NCBI GenBank assembly: GCA_947623855.1
Contig: CANQHW010000015.1
Span: 1-13,980 of the forward strand
DNA from: an uncultured Bacilli bacterium
GTDB lineage: Bacteria; Bacillota_I; Bacilli_A; RF39; UBA660
Length of the DNA stretch: 13,980 bases
Direction of reading: 5' to 3'
In this document: in pieces, positions 1-6,718 of the stretch
Position numbering within the stretch: the stretch's first letter is position 1
Layout: the number at the start of each line of letters is the position of its first letter
Notes under the pieces: generated by a model
Databases searched by the model: none
What the model saw: the letters and a program-made list of their open reading frames with translations, nothing else
Told to the model about the DNA's origin: nothing
Made by a program: the position numbers and the translations under genes

Positions 1-1
1 G

Positions 2-709
2 TTTATGGATGCTTGTGTTAAGGGCAAACTTAATATTATTGTTTGTGGCGGAACTGGTAGTGGGAAAACAACGCTTTTAAATATTTTAAGTGGGTTTATT
101 TCTGATCACGAAAGAATTATTACGATTGAAGATGCGGCGGAATTAAAATTAAATCAACAACATGTTATTTCTTTGGAAACACGAACCACTAATTATGATA
201 GTGAAGGGGAAATTACGATTAGAGATTTAGTAAGAAACTCTCTTCGGATGCGTCCTGATAGAATAATCGTAGGAGAAGTTCGGGGTAAAGAAGCTTTCGA
301 TATGTTACAAGCGATGAATACAGGTCATGATGGATCTTTAACCACGTTGCACGCCAATGGACCGATTGATGCGTTAAACAGATTAGAAACTATGGTTTTA
401 ATGAGTAATTTAGATATCCCTATTAGAGCAGTAAGAGAGTATATTAATAATGCTATCGACTTAGTAATTAATATTGATAGAATGAGTGATGGGAAAAGAA
501 AAGTTACCAGTATTTGTGAATTAGTAGGGTTATCTAATGATGAATTAGAATTAAAAGAAATATTTGCTTTTAACCAAAAAGGTTTAACGGAATCTGGGGA
601 AGTTGATGGAGAATATGTGTTATATAAACGAGTTCCGGAAGTATTAAAGAAACTTAAATCACGGGGAATTCATGAAGTAGATGATATGTTTGTGGGGTTT
701 AAAAAATAA
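2..709 (+). CDS. tadA: TadA/CpaF-type secretion ATPase, 5'-truncated by window edge
   Basis: Hexameric ATPase of the Tad/Flp type IV pilus (type II secretion superfamily), which powers pilin assembly at the cytoplasmic face of the membrane. The reading frame is open to the window edge, so the ATG at position 5 is very probably internal: family members run to about 400 residues and the N-terminal domain is missing here. Counting from that ATG, the Walker A motif GGTGSGKTT is at residues 15-23, the Walker B region RPDRIIVGEVRG at about 83-94 with its acidic E91, and the His box GHDGSLTTLHAN at 108-119. These place it in the CpaF/TadA group of GspE-like ATPases. tadB and tadC follow in order, 20 nt and 1 nt apart, so one operon is likely. 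The product is certain at family level; its true start lies outside the window. Confidence 0.93.
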   Translation, partial: FMDACVKGKLNIIVCGGTGSGKTTLLNILSGFISDHERIITIEDAAELKLNQQHVISLETRTTNYDSEGEITIRDLVRNSLRMRPDRIIVGEVRGKEAFDMLQAMNTGHDGSLTTLHANGPIDALNRLETMVLMSNLDIPIRAVREYINNAIDLVINIDRMSDGKRKVTSICELVGLSNDELELKEIFAFNQKGLTESGEVDGEYVLYKRVPEVLKKLKSRGIHEVDDMFVGFKK

Positions 710-729
710 ATAAAAAGAGGTGAATAACA

Positions 730-1743
730 ATGAATAATGGGGAATTTATCTTAAGTATTTTTATTGTCCAAGTAGTAAGTATTTTAGTTTTATTAGGGAT
801 AATTATTTATTTATTAAAATCTCAAAAAGCGATTAAACGGGAAAAAAGATTAGGTAAGTTTGCTATTTATTCAGTTGTTGATACCGAGGCTAGTTATTTT
901 GATAAATTAGAAAATTTTATTTGGAAGTTAATTCATAAATTAGGAAATATTTTTAAGAAAAGTAAAGTTTTAGCTAATTATGCGAAACATTATGAAAAGT
1001 ATATTACTTATGAACAAAGAGATTTTAGAAGTGGTATTGATTATATTGCTATGAAGTTTTTGATAAGTATTAGTTTAGTAGGATTAAGTGTTTTAACTGT
1101 AATGTTTCAATATATAAAAGTAGGGGGACCATTTTTTATCTTAGTATTTTTAATTGGATTTTTCTTACCAGATATTGTTCTTACTATAGAGTATCATAAA
1201 AAGAGAAAACAAGTAGGAGAAGATTTATTAAAAGCGATTATTATTATGAATAATAGTTTTAAATCAGGAAGAAATATTATGCAAGCAATTGAGATTGTTA
1301 AAAGAGAGTTAGATGGTCCGATTAAAGATGAATTTTCCAAAATTTATATGGATATGACCTATGGGTTAAGTTTAGAAGTTGTTTTTGAAAGATTTTATGA
1401 GCGGATTAAATTAGAGGATGCAAAGTATATAGCTAGTTCTTTAACTTTACTTAATAAAACAGGAGGAAATATTGTTAAAGTATTTGGGTCGATTGAAAAA
1501 ACTTTTTATGATAAGAAAAAATTACGGGATGAATTAGAGAGTATGACAGCTTCTTCAGTTTTTGTATATCGGGTACTTACTATTTTACCTTTTGCTTTTG
1601 TAGCTTTAATAAGTTTTTTAAATCCAACATATTTTTTACCACTTATTACAACCCCTATAGGAATATTAGTTTTATTTATAATTTTAATTATTTTTATGCT
1701 TTATGTCTTAGTAATTAAAAAAGTATTGAAGGTGGATATTTAA
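730..1743 (+). CDS. tadB: TadB-like inner-membrane platform protein (T2SSF domain)
   Basis: Integral membrane platform protein of the Tad pilus/secretion system, expected to pair with TadC and sit above the TadA ATPase. The 337 residues have an N-terminal hydrophobic helix (about 7-29), a basic cytoplasmic stretch, two adjacent membrane segments (about 108-128 and 133-153), a soluble helical T2SSF-type domain (about 165-280, including the SFKSGRNIMQAIEIV stretch typical of this fold) and two C-terminal membrane helices (about 284-302 and 307-331). The ATG has an SD GAGGTGA at 717-723 with 6 nt spacing. It follows tadA by 20 nt and precedes tadC by 1 nt, so translation is probably coupled. The assignment comes from topology, domain and gene order; sequence identity in this family is low. 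Confidence 0.87.
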   Translation: MNNGEFILSIFIVQVVSILVLLGIIIYLLKSQKAIKREKRLGKFAIYSVVDTEASYFDKLENFIWKLIHKLGNIFKKSKVLANYAKHYEKYITYEQRDFRSGIDYIAMKFLISISLVGLSVLTVMFQYIKVGGPFFILVFLIGFFLPDIVLTIEYHKKRKQVGEDLLKAIIIMNNSFKSGRNIMQAIEIVKRELDGPIKDEFSKIYMDMTYGLSLEVVFERFYERIKLEDAKYIASSLTLLNKTGGNIVKVFGSIEKTFYDKKKLRDELESMTASSVFVYRVLTILPFAFVALISFLNPTYFLPLITTPIGILVLFIILIIFMLYVLVIKKVLKVDI

Positions 1744-1744
1744 T

Positions 1745-2446
1745 ATGAAAAGAAATAATTTAGTAAGAAAGATTTATAAGAATACTACAATAAATAAAAT
1801 TAATAAAAAGATTAAATTATTAGGGGTGAATTGTTCTTATAATACGATTGATTTTTTAAATACCAGATTAATTTTATGTTTAGTTGTTTTTGGAGTTTTT
1901 TTAGTAATAAGTGAGTATGGGTATATTTTAGCACCAATTGCTACAATATTAACCCATTATGGGATGGAGTATTTTTGTTTAGATAGAAAGATTAAGCAAA
2001 GAAAAGAGGATTTAGAAGAAGAAGCGTTATTCTTTTTTGAGGTATTAGCTTTGACGATTGAAAGTGGAAGGAATTTAAAAGGGGCTTTGGATATGACAGC
2101 TAGTAATGTTAAAGGAAAACTGGGGGAGGAATTTAAAAAGACTTTAAGTGAGGTAGGACTTGGGAAAAGTTTAGTGGAAGCTTTAAAAGATATGAAACAA
2201 AGAATACCTAGTGAACATGTTAATAACGTTATTTTAAATATTACGGAGTCTTGTATATTTGGTAATAATATTGTAGAAAGTTTATATAATCAAGTTGATT
2301 ATTTAAGAGATAAAAAATTATTAGATATTAAAGCTTCAATTGGGAAGATGCCGATTAAGATTAGTGTTATATCGGTTATATTCTTTGTTCCTTTAATGAT
2401 GCTTATAATTTTATCACCGATAGTGATTCAGTTGTTTTTACAATAA
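1745..2446 (+). CDS. tadC: TadC-like inner-membrane platform protein (T2SSF domain)
   Basis: Second platform protein of the Tad system. The 233 residues contain a short basic N-terminus, two hydrophobic helices (about 41-57 and 59-77), a T2SSF-like helical domain (about 90-200, with LTIESGRNLKGALDMTAS matching the equivalent stretch in the preceding protein) and a hydrophobic C-terminal helix (about 205-232). It starts one nucleotide after the tadB stop, and its SD AAGGTGG (1729-1735) lies inside the tadB coding end. The operon ends here: a strong intrinsic terminator begins at the stop codon. No pilin, prepilin peptidase or TadE/F-like gene follows, so those parts must be upstream or elsewhere. 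The family is confident; the specific TadC name rests mainly on order and length. Confidence 0.83.
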   Translation: MKRNNLVRKIYKNTTINKINKKIKLLGVNCSYNTIDFLNTRLILCLVVFGVFLVISEYGYILAPIATILTHYGMEYFCLDRKIKQRKEDLEEEALFFFEVLALTIESGRNLKGALDMTASNVKGKLGEEFKKTLSEVGLGKSLVEALKDMKQRIPSEHVNNVILNITESCIFGNNIVESLYNQVDYLRDKKLLDIKASIGKMPIKISVISVIFFVPLMMLIILSPIVIQLFLQ

Positions 2447-2473
2447 ATTCCCTTAAAATGGGGAATTTTTTTT
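2446..2473 (+). terminator. Rho-independent terminator of the tad operon
   Basis: A seven-base-pair stem, AATTCCC (2446-2452) against GGGAATT (2461-2467), encloses an 8-nt loop and runs into an unbroken T tract (2466-2473). The stem starts at the last base of the tadC stop codon, so the operon ends cleanly here. Confidence 0.88.
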
Positions 2474-2554
2474 ATGCTTTAAAAATTTTTTTAAAAAATT
2501 TTTCTAAAAAAGAAGGAAAATGGGGTGTAAACTGCAAATATATATAATAGAGGG

Positions 2555-2603
2555 ATAAATTTAAGGGAAAGATATTTACTTAAATTTATTTTTTTATAGG
2601 AGG
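2555..2603 (+). promoter_or_regulatory. Leader hairpin with T tract just before an SD site
   Basis: An 11-bp perfect inverted repeat, ATAAATTTAAG (2555-2565) and CTTAAATTTAT (2579-2589), with a 13-nt loop, is followed directly by seven T (2589-2595) and then by SD AGGAGG (2598-2603). A TATAAT box at 2543-2548 lies just upstream, but I see no good -35 partner. The order promoter, terminator-like hairpin, SD resembles an attenuated leader. The stem is AT-only apart from the innermost G-C pair, so it is weak. Attenuation is inference. Confidence 0.4.
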
Positions 2604-2611
2604 AAGAAAAA

Positions 2612-2750
2612 ATGGAAGAATTATAGAAAACTTGAGAAGAATGATTTTATGTTTGTTATCCAATTTCGTCGACACTGTCGGCGAAAATTGAGTTGGAGTT
2701 ATTATTTAGAACTTTTTAATGTAAAAGAGGAAACTATAAGGAAGTTCTGT
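2612..2750 (+). pseudogene. Disrupted 5' end of the DUF1016 gene (orphan start plus duplicated internal segment)
   Basis: The best ribosome-binding site of this locus, AGGAGG at 2598-2603, sits 8 nt before ATG 2612, but that frame reads only Met-Glu-Glu-Leu before TAG at 2624-2626, with further stops after it. From 2645 onward the DNA repeats an internal part of the same gene (2985-3105). In the ancestral frame the copy would read FYVCYPISSTLSA, the usual linker of this family, but one extra A at about 2684-2687 shifts the frame before the LSWSYYLEL part. This looks like an insertion or rearrangement that separated the original start from its coding region. Assembly error is possible but unlikely, because the two copies have diverged. 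Confidence 0.55.
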
Positions 2751-2766
2751 ATGCTAGAATGCATTA
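2645..2766 (+). repeat. Direct repeat copy 1 (DUF1016 internal segment)
   Basis: This segment aligns with 2985-3105 across its whole length. The first 21 bases are identical, and the AATTGAGTTGGAGT block and the end (ATGYTAGAATGYATTA) also match. By eye the copies are roughly 80% identical with a single one-base indel. Copy 1 occupies the position where the protein's N-terminus should be, offset 339-340 nt from copy 2. Confidence 0.85.
2661..2690. repeat. Imperfect inverted repeat in copy 1
   Basis: CAATTTCGTCGAC (2661-2673), loop ACT, then GTCGGCGAAAATTG (2677-2690). All 13 left-arm bases pair, with one G-T wobble and one bulged A. The stem differs in sequence from the equivalent stem in copy 2 but keeps the same fold. 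Confidence 0.8.
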
Positions 2767-3698
2767 GAGAATTAATCGAAAGTAGTAAGAAAAAAGCTTA
2801 TATAGCAGTGAATACTATTTTATTAGATTTATACTGGCATATAGGAAAAAATATTGTTAATAACTTGCAAGAAGGAGAAAAAAGAGCAAAATATGGGCAA
2901 TATATATTAGAAAGTTTATCTAGAAAGTTAACAAGTACTTATGGGAAAAATTTTTCTAAGAGAAATCTGGAAAGAATGAGAAAATTTTATGTTTGTTATC
3001 CAATTGCGACAACAATGTTGTCGCAATTGAGTTGGAGTCATTATCTAGAACTTTTAAAAGTAAAGGATGAAAATATAAGAAACTTTTATATGTTAGAATG
3101 TATTAATAGTAATTGGGATGTTAGAACTTTAAGAAGGATGATTAAATCGCATTTATATGAAAGATTATTAACATCTAAGGATGATAATAAGTTAGCAGTA
3201 CAAGGAAATGTTATTAATACTAGTAAAGATTTAATAAAAGATCCATATGTATTAGAGTTTTTAAATTTAGATACTAATTATAAAGAAAAAGATTTAGAAA
3301 GAGAAATAATAAATCATTTAAAAGAGTTTTTATTAGAATTAGGTAAGGGATTTATGTATGTAGGTAGTGAAGTACCTATAAGAATTAAAAAGGAAATATA
3401 TTATGTTGATTTAGTATTTTATAATCGAATATTAAAATGTTTTGTGATAATAGAGCTTAAAAGAGGAAGTATAACTTCGAAAGATATAGGGCAAATAAAT
3501 GCTTATATAAATTATTATGATAAACATATGAAAGAAAAGGAAGAGAATAAAACAGTAGGAATCTTACTTGCTAAAGAGAAAGATAAAACGATAGTAAGAT
3601 ATGCTTTACCAAAGAATAGTAAGATATATTTGTCGATATATTTACTTAATTTACCAAGTAAAGAAGAATTAATTAAAGAGGTAGAGATAGTTGATTAG
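2751..3698 (+). CDS. DUF1016/YhcG-type PD-(D/E)XK nuclease-domain protein, probably re-started downstream of a damaged 5' end
   Basis: The family combines an N-terminal DUF1016 helical domain with a C-terminal PD-(D/E)XK nuclease-like domain; its cellular role is poorly defined. From ATG 2751 (SD AAGGAAG at 2738-2744, 6 nt spacing) the 315 residues begin MLECIRELIESSKKKAYIAVN, close to the usual N-terminus. The family signatures LYWHIGKNI, FSKRNLERMRKFY, LSWSHYLELL and NWDVRTLRRMI follow. The nuclease core is visible as D220 in YYVDLVFYN and E235-x-K237 in IIELKRG, with the later QINAYINYY helix, so the active site looks intact. An open frame extends up to ATG 2649, but those 34 extra residues (LSWSYYLELFNV and neighbours) merely repeat the internal segment and that ATG has no SD. 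The gene sits between the tad and com operons. It may be a live gene with an altered start or a decaying one. Confidence 0.78.
   Translation: MLECIRELIESSKKKAYIAVNTILLDLYWHIGKNIVNNLQEGEKRAKYGQYILESLSRKLTSTYGKNFSKRNLERMRKFYVCYPIATTMLSQLSWSHYLELLKVKDENIRNFYMLECINSNWDVRTLRRMIKSHLYERLLTSKDDNKLAVQGNVINTSKDLIKDPYVLEFLNLDTNYKEKDLEREIINHLKEFLLELGKGFMYVGSEVPIRIKKEIYYVDLVFYNRILKCFVIIELKRGSITSKDIGQINAYINYYDKHMKEKEENKTVGILLAKEKDKTIVRYALPKNSKIYLSIYLLNLPSKEELIKEVEIVD
2985..3105 (+). repeat. Direct repeat copy 2 (inside the intact DUF1016 frame)
   Basis: This is the partner of the segment at 2645-2766. It lies in its natural position in the DUF1016 N-terminal domain and encodes the linker and the LSWSHYLELLKV motif. 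It is therefore probably the source, and the upstream copy the duplicate. Confidence 0.85.
3001..3029. repeat. Perfect 13-bp inverted repeat in copy 2
   Basis: CAATTGCGACAAC (3001-3013), loop AAT, then GTTGTCGCAATTG (3017-3029): a perfect 29-base stem-loop inside coding sequence, covering the codons for IATTMLSQL. This is strikingly long and GC-containing for an AT-rich gene. Confidence 0.92.
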
Positions 3699-3726
3699 AA
3701 AAATAATTTAAATTAAGGAGGAAAAG

Positions 3727-4341
3727 ATGGAAAATGTTAAAGAATTGTTAGGAAAGTATAAATTATATTTAGTTATGGGAGGAGTTATTTTAATTATTTT
3801 ATGTTGGTTTTTGGGAACGAATAAAGAAGAAGATATTGAGATAGAAAGTGAAGAAATAATTACTAAGGAACCGTTAGAAGAGAAAGAAGAAGTATTAAAG
3901 TTTAAAATTGATATTAAGGGAGAAGTAATGAATCCAGGGGTTTATGAAGTAGAAGAAGGAATGATTGTTAATGATGCGATAGATTTAGCGGGAGGATTAA
4001 AAGAAGATGCTGATACAACAGATATTAATTTAAGTCAAAAACTAGTTAGTGAAATGGTTATAGTTATAAGTACGAAAGATAAAAGAGAAAGTACTTTTGA
4101 AAGTAAAGTTAGTGTAGGAAGTATTACTAGTAATAAAGTAAGTGATAGTAAGGGAAAGGTATCGTTAAATAAGGGAACATTAGAAGAATTAATGACTTTA
4201 ACCGGAATTGGAGAAGCTAAAGCAAAAAATATTATTGAATACCGGAGTGTAACTCCTTTTACAAGTATTGAAGAAATAACTAAGGTTAAGGGGATTGGAG
4301 AAGCTACTTTTGAGAAAAATAAAGAACGTCTTACAATCTAA
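3727..4341 (+). CDS. comEA: ComEA-like competence DNA receptor
   Basis: Membrane-anchored double-stranded DNA receptor for natural transformation, delivering DNA to the ComEC channel. The 204 residues show a short cytoplasmic N-terminus, one membrane helix (about 14-30), an acidic linker (33-56), an SLBB domain (about 57-116, IDIKGEVMNPGVYEV and AIDLAGGL), a Ser-rich spacer, and a C-terminal pair of helix-hairpin-helix motifs (about 145-204, LTGIGEAKAKNIIEYR and VKGIGEATFEKNK) that bind DNA. This is the classic ComEA order and length. The ATG follows SD AAGGAGG (3715-3721) by 5 nt. The start of comEC overlaps its 3' end, so the two are translationally linked. No promoter is obvious in the 28 nt after the preceding gene, so transcription may come from further upstream. 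Confidence 0.93.
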   Translation: MENVKELLGKYKLYLVMGGVILIILCWFLGTNKEEDIEIESEEIITKEPLEEKEEVLKFKIDIKGEVMNPGVYEVEEGMIVNDAIDLAGGLKEDADTTDINLSQKLVSEMVIVISTKDKRESTFESKVSVGSITSNKVSDSKGKVSLNKGTLEELMTLTGIGEAKAKNIIEYRSVTPFTSIEEITKVKGIGEATFEKNKERLTI

Positions 4342-6403
4342 ATATTTCTTTTTAATTTTATTTTTTCTTACTGTAATATATTCTTTTATTATGACGAGAT
4401 TAGTTAGTTATAAAAGTAAGTATGATGATAATACGACAAGGTTTAAGGTTAAAATAATTGATTATAAAATTGATGGGAATCTTTTAAGTGCGACGGTAGA
4501 AGAGAAAGAAAAATTAAAATTAACGTATTACTTTCAAAGTGAAGAAGAAAAAAATTATTATTTAGAAAATATAGGATATGGGTATAGTTTAGAGGTTGAA
4601 GGTAAACTTAATAAAGCAAAGAATAATACAGTACCGGAGACGTTTAATTATAAGAATTATTTATATAATCATAAAATTTATTATATTTTACAAGCTAGTA
4701 AGATAAAAATTATAGATAAGGGAAATATTTTATATAAGATAAAAAATTATGTTAATAAAAGAATTAATAATAATTTAAATAAAGATTATTTAGAAACTTT
4801 TTTATTAGGTAATAAAAATTATTTAGATAGTAAGACTTTAGATAATTTTAAAGCTAATGGAGTTAGTCATTTATTTGCTATTTCTGGGATGCATTTGACG
4901 TTTTTTGCAGTTTTTTTAAATTATTTATTAACTTTATTAAGATTAAATAAGAGATTTAAAGATATTATAGTTAGTTTAGTTTTATTATTTTATAGTTTTT
5001 TAGCTAATTTTAGTCCTTCAATTACAAGAGCATTTATTTTTTATCTTCTTATTTTAATAAATAAGGAATTTAAGTTAAAGATAAGTACGCTTAATTTACT
5101 TTATTTAACTTTTGGAATAATGGTTTTATATAATCCTTTTTATATATATGATATAGGGTTTATTTATTCTTTTGTAACTACTTTTACGATTATTTATATA
5201 GCTAAAAAATTAGAAGGAAAAGGAAAGTTATATAAAACTTTTATGATTAGTTTTATTTGTTTTTTAGGAAGTGCTCCTATAACATTAAGTAATTTTTATG
5301 AAATAAATTTTTTAAGTATTATAATAAATATTTTATTAACTCCTTTAATTAGTATGGTAATATATCCGTTATCGTTAATAAGTTTATTTATTCCTATAGA
5401 GGGGATTTTGAAAATAGGGATAAATATTTTAGATTTTTTAAATAATTTATGGGCAGAATGGACTTTATTTAAGGTAATTATACCTATACATAGTTATTTT
5501 TTATTAGGAATTTATTATTATGTTTTTTATTTATTTATAAAGAGTTTTAAGTATAAATATATGGGGTTAATTTTTGGTATTCTTTTTATAGGATATTTAA
5601 TTCCTAGATTAGATAGTAAAGCCCACATTTATTATTTAGATGTGGGTCAGGGGGATAGTGCTTTGATTGTTAGTCCTTATAGAAAGGATGTAACTTTAAT
5701 AGATACGGGAGGAAAGGTAGAGTTTAATAAAGAAGATTGGGAGGTAAGAAAAGAAAAGTTTTATTTAACAGATAATACTATAACTTTATTAAAAAGTTTA
5801 GGGGTTAATAAGATTGATAATTTAGTTTTAACACATGGGGATTTTGATCATATGGGGGAAGCTACCTATTTAATAGATAATTTTAAAGTAGAAAAAGTAA
5901 TTTTTAATAATGATGAGTTTAATGATTTAGAACAAGAATTAAGAGATAGTTTAGATAAAAAACATATTAAATATTATCAAAATGTTACTAATTTAAAGAT
6001 TTATCATAATAAGTTAATATTTTTAAATAGTAGGTTATTTAATGATGAAAATAACAACTCTAGTGTTATTTATTTAAATTATTTTAATACTAAGTTTTTA
6101 TTTATGGGAGATGCAGAGAGGGATAGAGAACAAGCTATATTAAATAAGTATAATTTAGAAAATATTAGTTTTTTGAAAGTTGGACATCATGGTTCGGATA
6201 CTTCTAGTAGTAAAGAGTTTATTATGAAGATTAATCCGAAGATAGCAGTAATATCTGTAGGATTAAATAATCGGTATAATCATCCTTCTAAGGAAGTATT
6301 AAAAACTTTAGAACATAAAGATATTTATCGTACGGATTTAAATGGGAGTATAGAAGTGATATTGGATAGAGGAGGATATTTAATTGAAACTTATCCGCCC
6401 TGA
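4310..6403 (+). CDS. comEC: ComEC/Rec2 DNA-uptake channel with metallo-beta-lactamase domain
   Basis: Polytopic membrane protein that carries single-stranded DNA into the cell during transformation. I prefer TTG 4310 (SD GGAGAAG at 4297-4303, 6 nt spacing, 697 residues); TTG 4295 is possible but has a weaker site. Either start lies inside comEA, overlapping by 32 or 47 nt. The order is an N-terminal membrane helix, an OB-like DUF4131 region, the Competence domain with FLLGNKNYL and GVSHLFAISGMHLTFF, about eight or more membrane helices, and a C-terminal metallo-beta-lactamase-like domain. That last domain shows YLDVGQGDS (D444), LIDTGG, THGDFDH (H509-H514) and VGHHGSD (H626, H627), so the proposed nuclease centre is present. 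The TGA stop is followed at once by TAG. The last 24 nt overlap the convergent yolD-like gene. Confidence 0.93.
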   Translation: MRKIKNVLQSKYFFLILFFLTVIYSFIMTRLVSYKSKYDDNTTRFKVKIIDYKIDGNLLSATVEEKEKLKLTYYFQSEEEKNYYLENIGYGYSLEVEGKLNKAKNNTVPETFNYKNYLYNHKIYYILQASKIKIIDKGNILYKIKNYVNKRINNNLNKDYLETFLLGNKNYLDSKTLDNFKANGVSHLFAISGMHLTFFAVFLNYLLTLLRLNKRFKDIIVSLVLLFYSFLANFSPSITRAFIFYLLILINKEFKLKISTLNLLYLTFGIMVLYNPFYIYDIGFIYSFVTTFTIIYIAKKLEGKGKLYKTFMISFICFLGSAPITLSNFYEINFLSIIINILLTPLISMVIYPLSLISLFIPIEGILKIGINILDFLNNLWAEWTLFKVIIPIHSYFLLGIYYYVFYLFIKSFKYKYMGLIFGILFIGYLIPRLDSKAHIYYLDVGQGDSALIVSPYRKDVTLIDTGGKVEFNKEDWEVRKEKFYLTDNTITLLKSLGVNKIDNLVLTHGDFDHMGEATYLIDNFKVEKVIFNNDEFNDLEQELRDSLDKKHIKYYQNVTNLKIYHNKLIFLNSRLFNDENNNSSVIYLNYFNTKFLFMGDAERDREQAILNKYNLENISFLKVGHHGSDTSSSKEFIMKINPKIAVISVGLNNRYNHPSKEVLKTLEHKDIYRTDLNGSIEVILDRGGYLIETYPP

Positions 6404-6718
6404 TAGGGAAATATGAGTTATTTGATTAAAGTATAATTTAGTAGTTTTATTTAAAATAATTAGTTTTTTTGGATAATTAATGGTGGTAATAATTCCTTGA
6501 AGGTGATATAAAGTATGTTGATAAAAGTAAGTAATAGTAACTTCTTCTTTAGTATGATAAGCGTTAAGTAAGTTATTTTGTAATGTATTTAGTTCATCTT
6601 CACTTAGAAGAGGATAGGTGGTAATATTTTTTTCTGCTTGGATGGCATCTTTAAGGTTATTTAGAGGAATTAAACTATTAAAGGGAAGCCATTTAAAGCT
6701 TCTTTCATGGTTATTCAT
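6380..6718 (-). CDS. YolD-like protein
   Basis: A small protein (112 residues) of the YolD-like family, usually encoded beside UvrX/UmuC-type Y-family polymerases in Bacillota and proposed to act as a UmuD-like accessory. What supports this is the position directly after the polymerase, the length, the N-terminal RSFKWLPFNSLIPL segment, and the C-terminal small beta domain (VTITYFYQHTLYHLQGIITTI ending in a Leu/Ile-rich strand), typical of the family. Its ATG overlaps the polymerase stop by 8 nt, with SD GGAGG (plus-strand CCTCC 6724-6728) inside the polymerase coding end, so translation is coupled. Its 3' end overlaps the end of comEC on the other strand by 24 nt; no separate terminator lies between them. 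Confidence 0.8.
   Translation of the reverse strand: MNNHERSFKWLPFNSLIPLNNLKDAIQAEKNITTYPLLSEDELNTLQNNLLNAYHTKEEVTITYFYQHTLYHLQGIITTINYPKKLIILNKTTKLYFNQITHISLSGRISFN

Noticed and set aside
2624..2690. Stop-codon readthrough or alternative genetic code to rescue the 2612 frame
   Set aside because: The frame has TAG and TGA stops and a one-base shift against the duplicate; other genes use TGG for tryptophan and comEC appears to end at TGA, so recoding is not supported.
2649..2750. N-terminal extension of the DUF1016 protein from ATG 2649
   Set aside because: The residues duplicate the internal LSWSHYLELL segment in part out of frame, there is no SD before 2649, and ATG 2751 has both an SD and the expected N-terminus.
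2661..3105. CRISPR-like or transposon terminal repeat structure
   Set aside because: There are only two copies, one within a conserved protein domain, with no spacers, no transposase and no target-site duplication.
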